Assembly (NCBI GenBank): GCA_031216915.1
Contig: CM062295.1
Span: 182,108,927 to 182,172,926 of the forward strand
Source of the DNA: Pictodentalium vernedei
Taxonomy: Eukaryota; Mollusca; Scaphopoda; Dentaliida; Dentaliidae
Direction: 5' to 3'
DNA length: 64,000 nucleotides
Of this stretch, positions 44,047 to 55,522 are shown in pieces. Every line of letters begins with the position of its first letter. Within the stretch, counting starts at the first letter, position 1. The position numbers were made by a program, and so were the translations under genes. The notes below the pieces were generated by a model that saw only the letters and a program-made list of their open reading frames with translations, searched no databases and was not told the origin of the DNA.

Positions 44047-44982
44047 ATCAAGCTCTCAGGCCACCTAATTCTGTTCGGCATTCGACGCTGTTATGGGCTG
44101 TTCGTTTACTGAGTTTTTGGAAATTTGCGCACACGGACCGATGGTGTAATGTGATGTCCCTTTACTTACAAGAACATACAGGTATTCTTTCCTGCCCCAG
44201 TTATAGATATTCAATCAATAAGTATTTAATTTCCATTGAAAACATCAAGATATTAACATAATTTGTGGAACTCCCCGGCGTAATCAAAAATTTACGGCTG
44301 TGGTGAGTCTTCATTGCTGATTGTATTGTCATCAAAATATCGATAAAATCAAGTCTTGATTGAGCAGCATTCCTATTTTCGATTCACAGAAAACTTGAAT
44401 ATTCCAGACGATTATTTATTTGAGGTCTAGACTGGTTCCATGCCATTACAGCGTCAAATTTCTTACATATTAGACGGATGACCTGATAGCTTGCTTCTGA
44501 GTTTCTGCATGGTTTTTTTTTTGCTTCAAACACGAGCACTGTAGCTCCCAAACAAAATGGATCCTACCAGATAACGCGGGATAACGTCTCCAAGTGATAA
44601 ATGTAAAACTGTGGATGGATACATACCTATTCCTTTCGTCTTTCGGGGCAATTGATGTAAAATAACAGCCCCCACACTCTTCGGAAAGCGTTGATTTGCA
44701 CAGGACGACTGACAGCACCGAGAGGACGCTGTTTGTACAGGGAGAACGCGAGTCGATTGAACAGTGCAAGTGTCAGCAAATCAACATGCCCGCCTGTACG
44801 GAACTGATTTCTACTTTATTTATATATAAAGTTACCTTAACATAACGCTGTTTGTTGACACGCTCTATGGTACATTGTATTTAAATCAGAACTGCAAACA
44901 ACTATTTAAACACACTGACTTCCAAAAAAGAAGATTCAAAATTATGTCCCGATCCTTTCCAAGTCAGGTCGGCGGAACCGGT
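44047..44982. other. Upstream flank of the DDO-like gene
   Basis: On the minus strand 44780-44625 ends in a donor-like GGAATAG|GTATGT and could be a 5' untranslated exon of the DDO-like gene; no coding evidence. Otherwise nothing seen. Confidence 0.25.
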
Positions 44983-44983
44983 T

Positions 44984-45021
44984 TGGGGGGGGGGGGGGGT
45001 GATCCCCCCCCCCCCCCCCCA
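44984..45021. repeat. G-run / C-run palindrome
   Basis: About 15 G, TGATC, then about 17 C: a near-perfect G/C hairpin and G-quadruplex candidate. Confidence 0.9.
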
Positions 45022-45326
45022 CACTTTGTTAACCGGGCCATGTTTTTTTTGTGCATGCATATATTTTGACACAACCAATGACTGGTGAAACAGGAGGCGG
45101 AACCAGAGCCTCCCCATATTTTTGCCAGCTATGTTTTTCTTGTACTGGTTCCGTTTCGATGGATTTCGGATCATTTTTTGCAGTAAGTGGCAGCAAACGC
45201 TAACATGTATACAGTCTGTTAAAAAAACGGTTAACTGAAGTAGATCGTAATCTTACAGACATACAAATACCAAATCCACCCCAGACAAGATAATCCACAG
45301 ACAGTATAATTGCTGTTAACGTCTGG

Positions 45327-45407
45327 TAAAGCATACAGGTGAGGTCTATTTATCAGCTTTGGTCGTTGCGACCAAAGCTGATAAATAGACCTCACCTGTA
45401 TGCTTTA
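45327..45407. repeat. Perfect 39-bp hairpin
   Basis: TAAAGCATACAGGTGAGGTC through CAGCTTTGGTCG is followed by TTG and its exact reverse complement. The pairing resumes outside (AACGTC/GACGTT) after a small gap. No mismatch within the main arms. Confidence 0.9.
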
Positions 45408-46571
45408 TCGACGTTTTATAACGGCTCTCAAAGTGTGAAATCTTTCAAATACAATCTCAAAATATCAGCTCAGATGCATGGAAATGGGGGTTTTGGGACC
45501 CTGGAATTTAAAATTTTTGTACGACGGGCCGAACCGACGACCATCCATCGCCCGATCCAGCCCCCCACCCCCACCCCCTCCCACACACACACTTTGAAAA
45601 TCGTTCCGCCGCCCCTGCAAGTGGATTCATTGTCAACAACTTTTCGCTCTGTAAATTCTGGTAGATAGTTTCTCTACAGTAAATAAATGACACAAATTTA
45701 ATAACGGTGCAGTGGTTCACAGCTCATCTTACCTCTTGAAGGTCCATATATTATCGACTACACTGATTATCTTTAAAATCGTTCTTTGTTCTGATTCTTT
45801 AGCTAACTGCACACACAATTTCTAAGACTGGTTCATAAAATTTCAACAGAAGATATCTAACCACTCATGTTAGCTTCTATTGGTATCGGGGAACTAAATA
45901 TTTAGTTTAGAGTGATCTGCCTTGAAATGTTGCACTCGGATATTGCATCATAGTCTAAAATAAGACTCCTAGAAAAAAACTTATTGCTTGAGAAAACTGT
46001 TAAAGCATTTTATTAGGTTTTTACAACAATACTGAATATTTCCCAAGAAAAAAGAGATTTTCTAAGGTTTTTCTGGGTCTATAAAATTCAGTTAACTATT
46101 TGTGTATTTTTGTTGGGAATTCCCAGAAAAAACTGAGTTCAAGGACGGTACTTCACTTCCTGGTGCATTTTCTCTCTTATTTGTTGCATGACCCCATGTT
46201 TTCTGGCCAGAGAAAGTTGTGTGAAGGTCTGTACTTTATGTAGGTATTTAAATATTTAACTTAAAGTGATGCGATCATATTTTTTTCCACATAAGTGTTA
46301 TAATGGTCGCCTATGGGAAAATATTTAGTTCTGTGAGACCTATACGTAGGCCTGCATTTTTTGGACTCCCGATACACTCCCATCCTGCCAAGGCTTAACT
46401 TGTTAATGGAAAATTTCACTATACTTACTTGAAGTCTTGCAGCAGCGGGCTCCAGTGCTCTTCGGACGCCCCATGCCAGGTAAGTTGTATTTCTCATTTT
46501 CCCCGGGTAAATAGTAAGTCAGTTGACAGATTTTTCTAAATTGTTTTACATTTATTTACCGAAAAGCTCCA
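45408..46571. other. No gene seen
   Basis: A 37-bp segment bounded by CTTGCAG and CCAG|GTAAGT at about 46440-46478 (plus strand) could be a micro-exon, but nothing supports translation. Confidence 0.25.
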
Positions 46572-46631
46572 ATGGCCAGGGAAGTTAACAGTTTTCGGCA
46601 CAACGGCGTGGCATTTGCTGGAAAACCCTCG
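46572..46631 (+). other. Candidate first coding exon, unrecognised
   Basis: ATG in a good initiation context (CCAATGG) opens 20 codons (MAREVNSFRHNGVAFAGKPS) and ends at a consensus donor CCCTCG|GTAAGTG. I recognise no family. It could be the 5' exon of a plus-strand gene continuing right, now interrupted by the Tc1/LINE/SINE block at 47-52.7 kb, or chance. Confidence 0.2.
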
Positions 46632-47212
46632 GTAAGTGTATCTTTTAATACCAGCAATGTTAAGAACGTTAGTGGAAAGTTTGAAGCGAAGAAAGTGATT
46701 GGACGAAACCGTACCGATAATTGGAATGAATTCTCTGCCACGCTCACTTTTGTAATAACTGAGGACGTTTGTCACAGCTCCCACTTTTGTAATTAAACCG
46801 CCAAATTTTATCAGAAATCGCGATCACGAGTTTTATAATAAAAATCGACATAGAAAAAAATCTCACCATTTTTGTCATAGAAATCAACTGGTTTTGGAAA
46901 ACATTACCTTTTTCACTCGCATCAAAAAAACTGTTAGCCCTTAGTACAACTAACCCATTTAATTCCATCTTTCATCGAGTTGTTGAAAGGTATAGTACAC
47001 AATTCTAAGTCATTCCATATTATTGGGTGTGTGTGTGTGCTTGTCTGTCATGGACGTATTGCATGGACGGTATGTACCCCTGTTTGTTTACTGTTAGCCC
47101 TTGGTACTATACACCCGGAGCTTAATAAAGCACCCCCTGAAATGTTTCATGACAGTGACATTTCATCTGATGAAGTTGCTGTTACTGATTATTATGTTTT
47201 AATGATTGCTAT

Positions 47213-47534
47213 TCGAGTTCGATCCCCGTCCGGGACGCCCCGTGTTGTGTCCTTGGGCATGGCACTTTAGCCTGGTTGCCTACATGGGGCGGGGGGGGGG
47301 GTGGGGGGCACGCTGACGCCGTGTACTAAGGCGTACTGCACGTCGATGGTGCACATGTCTTCAACCGCTGTAAACCTGCTTGAGCGGAGCTTGAACAGAG
47401 TTAGTATGTTGAGGAGCTGAGAGTTGCTCGTCGATGTTCGTTGGTTCTCTCCGAGTACTCCGGCTTCCTCCACCCGTAAAACTGTCACGGTCACGATTAG
47501 CCACCGTGCATAAGTATGTGACCTTAAACACCAA

Positions 47535-47594
<60 letters not shown>
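47213..47594 (+). mobile_element. SINE type II inserted in Tc1 copy D, head truncated
   Basis: Duplicated target AATGATTGCTAT at 47201-47212 and 47596-47607. It starts inside the B box (TTCGAGTTCGATCC), then GTGTCCTTGGGCATGGCACT, a body matching 8999-9336, and a long (AAAT)n tail (47531-47594). The missing A-box half indicates 5' truncation at insertion. A poly-G lies at 47290-47300. Confidence 0.9.
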
Positions 47595-47598
<4 letters not shown>

Positions 47599-48539
47599 GA
47601 TTGCTATGTCTTGCAGTACATTTCATCTCGTTCTACCCACGAATGTCACAAAAAATTCTATCATCCACATGCAATATCTGGGTATAAAACAAGAAAATTT
47701 GCCACTTCTTTTATCACTAAATGTTGACGTGGCAAGGAGACTGTCGAAAGGACTAAGATGGCAAACCGTTCGCATGCAGGCAACAGGCATGTCATTCACA
47801 GCTATTGGAAGGCAACTTGGCTATAGTCATTCTGTCATCAGCAGACTTGTCCGGAAAAATCAACAAACCAACGATGTTAAGGACCGACCAAGGCCTGGAC
47901 AACCCCGACAGACCTTTCTTCTGGAAGATCGGAGTCTGGCACGCCTCGTTAGGCGTGAACCCTTTGCTTCAAAGCGGGGTTTTGAAACGTCTTTGGCTCC
48001 CCAAAAGGCGTTTGTGCAACAGAACTGTCCAACATCGTCTCATAGCACTCGGTATGAGGTCCAGAAGGGTCATCAAGCTTTCAGCTCTGTCCGATCACCA
48101 TCAAAGACGGCGTTTGCAGTGGGATATGGCACGACAACACTGGAATCTCAGGACATGGGGAGAGTCCATTGGTCAGACGAGAGTAGGTTCCTGCTTCACG
48201 TCACGGTCACGGATGATGGTCATCAGTACATCCGGGACATTCTCAATCCGGTTGTCGTGCCTCATTTTGACAACCACCAGTATTCATGGACGGCAATGCA
48301 AAGTCACATCGCTCCCATGTTGTGAGAGCATTCCGACAGAACAACGCTATCACAACACTACCTTGGCCTACAATGAGCCCAGATTTGAATCCCTTAGAAG
48401 ACATCTGGGACTTTCTTGGACGTCGTGTGCGAGCAAGGAATCCGCCTGTACAGAATTTAGCCGATTTGGAAGCTGCATTGCATGCGGAGTGGCAGCAGTT
48501 GCCTCTGGACCGCGTCAGAAGGCTCACTGGTTGCATTAG

Positions 48540-51500
48540 ATTAAACATATTTTATTTGTTATAACAAAAGGGATTGGATAACAAGTGCCTAGCACTTAGA
48601 TTATATCCTTTCCGTAATATACATCTGAAAATTACAAATTATGTTTACAAATATTTATAAGAAGTTATAATGTGCATATAATGGCAAGAGAAACATGTGT
48701 ATATATTGATACAATATTGTGTATGTACACAGTTCGAAATAAAACCTAACGTGTATTCAACTTCACAAGAGTCAGAGCAGAGAGATGAGAGGGAGAAGAG
48801 AAGAGAAGTGAGCTGCCACTCCACAACACTGTTGGTTTTAAATTACATACCAACGGGTCATATTTCAACACAACCACGAATATCCAGCGGAGCCCCATAC
48901 CAATGTTATAACCAGGACATGCAGGACAAACATGCGGAAAGTCATGTGTGAAGGAAACAGAGGTGGACACGAGTTCATATTATAGGTCATTTGACTAAGA
49001 TGTTGTGAGTCATATCTGCTCGGTTGTCGTCTTATCTGAAACCGCTTCGTGGCCTTGATAAAATTTTGTACACTTCGAAAAAGGTGGATGCTGACGGATT
49101 CCGGTAAGTTTGGAATACCATAAAGAAGATCATTGACCGATCTTATTGTAAGATGCGCAAGATTTCTCTGTAAGACTAGTCTTTCATTTGAATAGTTACT
49201 ACAGTTGAAAAATTAATGGTTCACATCTTCAGCCTCGTAACCACAAGAACATCTTGGTGTGTTATGAATATAGTTGGAGTGTTTATCATAATTTAGGTCG
49301 CTGCAAGAATTCCTTAGCTTGCAGTGTATAATATTGACGGCCCTATCGCCATTATTAAAGTACTTAGGTGGTTTACAATTGCCTCCATCAAAATATTTGA
49401 CAAAGTTGTTCAGTGAACTCGACTGTCTTACTTCCATTCCGAGATACACGAGGGGATGAATGAGCGCTTATATGTTTCCGTGTATGTGAGTGGTAATTGA
49501 AAGTTGGAATGGGACCGGGTGCTATACGGGGAAATGTCCTCAAAGGTTCGTGGCAATAAGTCAGAGAGGTATGTAGGGGCCTGGTTATTTACAATTTTAA
49601 AAAACGTTATCATTTTGTGGAGATGACGCCTCTGCCCAAGGGTTTCCCAACCAAGTTCTGCATATAGAGCAGATACCGGGGTTGATCTTGTTAGACCGGA
49701 TATTATTGCATCCGTGTGGATTCTATCCAATTTGGTAAGTAGGTAATCCGGTGCACCGGCCCACACCACGTCTGCGTATTCAACGATCGGGGGTATGAAT
49801 GATTTGTATAGCGTCTCTAAGCTTTTTCGACCTAGGATATACTTTAATTTTCTTAACTGAGATAGCCTGGAATTAGCCTTTTGGCATAATCTGTTAATTT
49901 GGGCATGCCAGTTTAAGTCTCCCTGTAAGGACAGGCCAAGGTGGGTGTGAGACTTTGTGAGTTCAAGTGGCGTGTCACCAAACATCACAACAGTACTAAG
50001 GTTAACACGTTTTTTGGTGAATAGAACGGTTTCGGTTTTTGATGGGTTAAATGTAACAAGCCACGTGTTTGCCCATTCGGAAACAGCCGCAAGGTTTTCA
50101 TTAGACTTTGAAACAATGTCATCCAGTTCAAATCCACTTTCTGTTATACTTGTATCATCTGCAAATAATCTACAGGCGTCCGGTGAATCTAAGTTTTCAG
50201 TAATGTCATTGATGTATATAAAAAAGAGGAAGGGTCCCAAGACAGATCCCTGGGGAACTCCATAATTAACAGGTAAGTACTCAGAGGGAGTTGCGTTAAC
50301 AGTTACCCTTTGTTTACGATCTGACAAATAGCTTTTGGTCCACTCGATGAGTGGGCCAGATATACCGTTTTGTTTCAGTTTGTAAATTAACCCTTCATGC
50401 CAAACCCTATCGAATGCTTTTGATATGTCACAAAATACTCCAAGAGAAAACTGGTTCCTATCAAAGGCTAAACAGAGATTATGATATATTTCAATGAGCT
50501 GATAAACGGTGCTATGTTGGGGTAGGAAGCCAGACTGATATTTAAAAAATAAATTATTAGCACAACAGTGTTCATACATTTGGTTAAAAACAATCCTCTC
50601 CATAACTTTGCTGACACAGCTTAGGAGGGAAACGGGTCTGTAATTGCTGGGGTTGTGTGCGTCTCCCTTTTTAAATATCGGCACAACGGTGGCCATCTCC
50701 CATTGTGATGGGTAGACGCGTGAAGAAAACGAAAGCCTAAATAGGTGAACCAGAGGTTTGCATATTGTGGCTTTTGTTTCTTTAAGCATGCGGTTGCTTA
50801 TACCATCGTGCCCAGTAGCTTTTTTGGTATCTAGATTGCCCAGGATTCGAGTCACTTCGTCTTCAGAGAAGTTTATTTCAGACAGACTCTGAGAGCACTT
50901 TCTTCTAAAGACAGGTAAACTATGTCCCTCGTCATGTATCTTACTATTTGACAGAAATGTTTTGTTGAGCAAGTTGGCTTTGTCTTTGTCGTCTGTTACC
51001 ATAACTGTACTACCCGCATCATCTTCTTGGTTAAGAAAGGGGACCGAGGGTTTCCTTTCAAAATTATTCAGTAGCTGTTTAACAGTGTGCCAGAATACTT
51101 TGGGGTTTCTACTTACCGAAAGAGAAGTATCTAGGTTTGAATAATAAATGGATTTGGCCTTCTTTTTCATGTTATTTACTTTGTTTCGCGGATGTTTATA
51201 TCTTTCAATTATTTGTGGGTTTGGGTTTTTCAAGATTCGTTTCCGAAAACGATCTCTGTGGCGAATTTCCCGACGTAGAGCCGAGTCAAACCAAGGTTTA
51301 TCGTGGGGACGTATTACCACATTGTAGGACGGAATACATTCTCTGGCAATACCTAGAAATTTAGATGCAAATTTATGGTATGACGTATCGGGCATAGTCG
51401 TGTCTGAAATGAAAGACCAATCTGTTTCGGAGATCAAATTATTCATTTTGAGGAAATCTGCTCTGTTGTAGTTCCATATCTGTCGAATTTTTGTTTCGTG

Positions 51501-52266
51501 TTGTGCGGTTCCAGTCTCTATGACTGCTGATACAGCTTTGTGGTCGGAAACACCAAGTTCATGAACTTCTGAGTTCAAAATTACAACATTATCGCTAACT
51601 ATTATTGGGTCTAATAAGGTGCTTGATGTTGGCGTTACACGAGTCGGCTCTTTAATGACATTTTGTAGGTTATAACAGTTTATAACTTCGTGTAATCGAC
51701 TAGAGGGGTTAAGAAGGTCGCTATTTAAGTCTCCGGTAATTATTAGGGAAGGGTTTATGTTGAATGAATCTTCAATGGCGCCTTCGAGCTTCTCCCAGAA
51801 GTCATTGCAAGAGAATTGAACCGATCGGTATGCCAGGCAGAGCAAAAACTTGCGTTTTGAGGTAATCTCAAACCATAAGACTGACTGATCGAATTCCAGT
51901 TCAGGCACACGCTTGGCATGAATGTCTTTGGAGAAATAGACCGCGACACCGCCACCATGTTGGTTCCTGTCCTTTCTAACTGGTGGGAGGTAATTGGGAA
52001 TCAACACATTGTCGGAATTGAAACTGGGATCAAGGTGCGTTTCGGTAAAACAAATAATATCGAATTCATCAATGTCGTCTGTAATATGATCAAGTTTATT
52101 CCTGATGCTTCTGATGTTATAATGAATTATAGAAATGCTACTTACGTCTACCGGCCCAGTTCGAGATGGCCCTGGGTTGACTTCCATGTCCCCGGACAAA
52201 AGGATGATTCCAAGGATAACGCATAAAACCAGCGTGAAACGGACTTTTACCGTACGAATCGTTATA
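48540..52266 (-). mobile_element. CR1/L2-group LINE, 5'-truncated, inserted in the Tc1 3' end
   Basis: Flanked by a 15-bp target duplication CACTGGTTGCATTAG at 48525-48539 and 52267-52281, splitting the last codons of Tc1 copy D. On the minus strand the insertion begins TATAACGATTCGTACGG, runs through a 2A-like peptide, endonuclease and RT, then an AT-rich 3' end (ACAAATAAAATATGTTTAAT). The beginning of the element is missing, as usual for LINE retrocopies. Confidence 0.9.
48950..52199 (-). CDS. CR1/L2-group ORF2: 2A-like leader, APE endonuclease, reverse transcriptase
   Basis: A 923-codon frame from 52199 to 49428. It contains GDMEVNPGP immediately at the start, SIIHYNIRSIRNKL and CFTETHLD and TGDLNSD and GVSDHKAV (endonuclease blocks), then KATGHDGISN, NYRPVSLLSC, FCDISKAFDRVWHEG, YGVPQGSVLGPFLF, LFADDTSI (catalytic Asp pair) and SKTETVLFTKK. 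It ends FIPSCISEWK. A frameshift there continues as EVRQSSSLNNF to a CSCG..AEDVNH cluster (49213), where a stop occurs; further family-like sequence reaches about 48950. The upstream in-frame TAA belongs to the duplicated target/Tc1 sequence, so no start codon precedes the 2A motif in this copy. Confidence 0.9.
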
Positions 52267-52677
52267 CACTGGTTGCATTAGGAGGAGGGTTCAGGCTGTG
52301 ATCCGGGCACGTGTTGGATACACTCGCTACTGACGTCAGACATTGCTATTGTGTTCAAGAGATCACAAGTTACATTTTTGTCAGTAATTACCGGCATTGT
52401 TTCATAATGGACCGTTCCAGCACCATACTTGTCGAGAGAACATTCCCCCACCCCCACCCCACCCCCAAAGAAAAAACATTAGTGACAGATATGTGTAATT
52501 AACGCCATTAAAACACTGGATATTTTCATCATTGTGTTGTCTTTCATTTGTCAACAGACCATTCTTTCCGCAAACAATCACTTTTGGCCATCTTAAAGAT
52601 AGCATGAAATTAATGACAGTTTCTATTTACACCACGGAGAAAAAAAACAGGGGGTGCTTAATTAAGTTCCAGGTGTA

Positions 52678-53109
52678 TACTTATTCGCCTTACACTATTT
52701 TACTTTCCTCTTGTTGCTGTGGGTTTTAGGAAATGTTAGATTATGTGGTGTTGTAGGATTGCTAAGTTGTCTGGATTGATAGGATAGGATATGCGGTCAA
52801 ATCCCATTTGGTGTATTTTTGTGTTGACCTATCTAAAGCTATATACTGTACACCAGATGGGTTTTCTCGTATTTCCCTACAATTCGATTGTTCTGGAGTG
52901 AGTGCAGTAGAGCAGACGGGAAAAGTGGTCAGTACTTTTTGATGCAGTAGTAGTCACATTCTTTTCCAGACATCCAACACAATAGTGCTATTCTATTACA
53001 CAAAAGCCTGAAGCCATTACTGATCATTTTATATCAAGAGCGAAATAGATACCAGCTAACACAACCTACCAGCTAGTTGTCTTTTCCCTTAAAGACCGAT
53101 ATTAAACAA
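52678..53109. other. No gene seen
   Basis: Spacer between the Tc1 copy D right end and a LINE relic. Nothing recognised. Confidence 0.4.
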
Positions 53110-53800
53110 ACTAACTCTCACCATGGGTGGTGTCAAAACGCTCTTAAATGCAACAAAGCATTTGGTTAAGGTGAGATCGGTCCAAATGATCTGCAAAGCT
53201 GTAAAGAAAGACTAATTTTCGGTTGACTCAAGTATTCAACGAATACCTACACCATTCCTACTTCCCGAAAGAATGGAATCTGACCAATGTTTCGCTAGTA
53301 TTCCAGATCAGACACAAATCTTCTGGTAACATTAACTATCTTCCATTTTCCGTTCTAGGTTCCTCGAGTATACCTTTGGAAACATTTTTTTTTTAATTTC
53401 TCAAGTCAAACAATCTTTTGACTAGGTTTCAGTTTGGGGTTACCCCTCGCATTTCAACTGTTTACCAACTGACATTCTGGAATTGATAGTGTCAGTCCTG
53501 AAGAGTGACATGAATGTTTAATCTATAAATTTGAGTAAATCGGTATAACAGGATATTTCCTGGTATGGTTCAAATCATATTTCAATGAAAGACACCAAAG
53601 GTTAATTATAAACTCACACTCCTCCAATTGACAGCAGATAGAAACTGGTGTTCCCAGTATTCCATTTTGAGCTATTTCAGTTTTTAATATATATCAACGA
53701 GATTTGTCGCGTTGTCGGTTGTATATACTTGGATATATATAGAATATTACCCATAGTAGATTGGTGTACCAAATGTTCACCACGAGTGTTGGACTCAATG
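53110..53800 (+). pseudogene. Heavily decayed LINE reverse-transcriptase relic
   Basis: Across shifting plus-strand frames one sees PNDLQSCKER, TNVSLVFQIR-like text after FPKEWN, RFQFGVTPRISTVYQLTFWN (about 53420-53480), INLSKSV, and FLIYINEICRV (about 53685). These occur in the order of RT blocks from CR1/Jockey-type elements (P-x-D-L, W-x-x-x-x-V-P-x-F-K, GF...STxxQL, D-x-SKAF, LFLIYIND). Stops are frequent; a molecular fossil much older than the LINE at 48.5-52.3 kb. Confidence 0.6.
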
Positions 53801-53962
53801 AGCCAGTTCCAATGACATCATTATCTATAAAATTTTATTACACATAAGTATTAAATTTCCTGTATTTTTATTTTTGTTCTAACATAACCGAGGAGAAGGT
53901 ATGAGTTAATCATTAAAAATGGGTCCTTTTTTAGCCACATATCCTGCTTTTGTGTATTCTAG

Positions 53963-53998
53963 TTTTTACACCGTGGTTAACCACGGTGTAAAAAAAAA
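53963..53998. repeat. Perfect palindrome TTTTTACACCGTGG/CCACGGTGTAAAAA
   Basis: Sixteen-base arms meeting at GGTTAACC. The same CACCGTGG motif centres the next hairpin at 54713. Confidence 0.85.
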
Positions 53999-55278
53999 CT
54001 ACTGTGGATTGCAAGTTTCACCGTACCTCTCAGCCAATCAAAACGCAGTATTTTGTTTCATTTGGAAATAATTTAGAATATGTAGAAATTAGTGTATGCA
54101 CTTTGGTAGCTGTATGGTTTATAAATATGGAGTTACATGAATCAGAAGAGAGCGTTTTAATGAAATATGTCAAAAATAGGCTACACTTTGAAGTGACGTA
54201 AAAATGTCAAAATTGCGCCTAATCTAAAAACAAACAAAAAAACCAGTTACTCGTAACTTTTGGAGCTCTAGAACATACTAAAATTTCCGGAAAATTCGAC
54301 ATATTTGAATTTTTGACCCTATGACGTCACCTCAGCGTTCGGGTTCAGCACTTGCGAATTTGTTTATACGACAGTATATTTTTAGATATGTTTTCTGCGG
54401 AGACTATATTCCCAAACTTCAGTGAGATAGAGTTAAAAATGTGCTGGAATTTGAAAAAAACTTTTAGAATCCGGCTCCTTCCAAAGATGGATTAGAGAGG
54501 TTTTGGTCTGATAAATAATAATAAATCGATAACAGGGTGAGTTTTATTCACAATGACGAAGCTTGGTCCGTGAATCGATTTATTTGAACTGGAGGACTTG
54601 GTTCTTCATACCATTGATAGGTTTCGTTGGGCGAGTATTCGTTTTAGCTCCTGGTGGAGTACCCTCTAAAATTATTTGATTTTCTAAATAATATGTAGTT
54701 TTAAATTTTGTCCATTCAGTATTTCACCGTGGAATACTGAATGGACAAAATTTGATATATGTGATTTGCTATTCGCGTAACAAACCATATATCAAAGAAA
54801 TTGGTCGTTTAGTCGGTACAGGATGATTGTTGAATAGTAAAGTGTTGAGTGATAGAAACTATTTTCTACCTCTTCTTCATGGCAATTTGTCGCTGTTTGA
54901 CAGGGCGATTCACGATGTTGTGTTAGTCGGTTTAAAACTGACTTCTCTATGCAAATTCGAGATTATTTGTGCGATTAACCCTTCCAAAATATTCAAAACG
55001 CAATTTGTTGATTATTTTTTTAGATTGACTCTTCTGAAATGATCTCTATGGAGATTCTCTGATTATTTTGTATCTTTAACCCTTCCAAAATATTCAATAC
55101 GTGCATTCGAATGGAATTAACAGCAACAATTTAGGGAAAATCGTCGTGTATAATTTTTTTTTTATTTATATCTTATGATGTACAGTTGACGCAATTGCAT
55201 TCTATATCATATTTTAGATATGCCGATGTCTCCAAAAAATTGTTTTAAAATTTGAATATTTAATAAATTCAGTTTTAA
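53999..55278. other. No gene seen
   Basis: AT-rich. CCCTTCCAAAATATTCAA occurs twice (54979, 55080). No coding motif. Confidence 0.4.
54713..54768. repeat. Hairpin with ~24-bp arms
   Basis: AAATTTTGTCCATTCAGTAT and its complement flank TTCACCGTGGA. Confidence 0.85.
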
Positions 55279-55522
55279 CCCTTTACCTAACATGAAAAGC
55301 AGACGACACTTGCAAAAAAAATTCTTGAATAACTATTTTTTTTTTCATTTTTTGTCTCAAAAGCATAGGTTATGACCCCTCATTGGAACGAGCTCCACGA
55401 GCTAGTTTCAATGAGGGGTTATAACCTATGTTTTTGAGACAAAAATGAAGAAATAATGAAAATTAATTGGCGATATTTGAGAATTGCGCTGGAAGTTTTT
55501 GGCCGTTCCGTTTGGTAAAGGG
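55279..55522. mobile_element. TTAA foldback MITE, copy 7 (arm type B)
   Basis: TTAA at 55275-55278 and 55523-55526. Termini CCCTTTACCTAACATG and GGTAAAGGG. The centre at about 55348-55440 reads CCCCTCATTGGAACGAGCTC with the paired change on the other arm (CAATGAGGGG). Confidence 0.9.

Larger units (their letters stand above)
47110..52677 (+). mobile_element. Tc1-like transposon, copy D, containing a SINE and a LINE
   Basis: TIRs TACACCCGGAGCTTAATAAA (47110) and the complement of 52658-52677 (TACACCTGGAACTTAATTAA), TA at both edges, same family as copy A. Coding order once insertions are set aside is: HTH domain (GMSFTAIGRQLGYSHSVISR near 47790), DVKDRPRPGQPRQ, GRVHWSDESRFLLHVT (first Asp, about 48160), an internal deletion, DGNAKSHRSH (second Asp, about 48288), SPDLNPLEDIWD (Glu), and after the LINE the last codons (RRVQAVIRARVGYTRY, 52282-52330). 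Frameshifts make it inactive. About 1.5 kb is Tc1; the rest is inserted. Confidence 0.9.
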
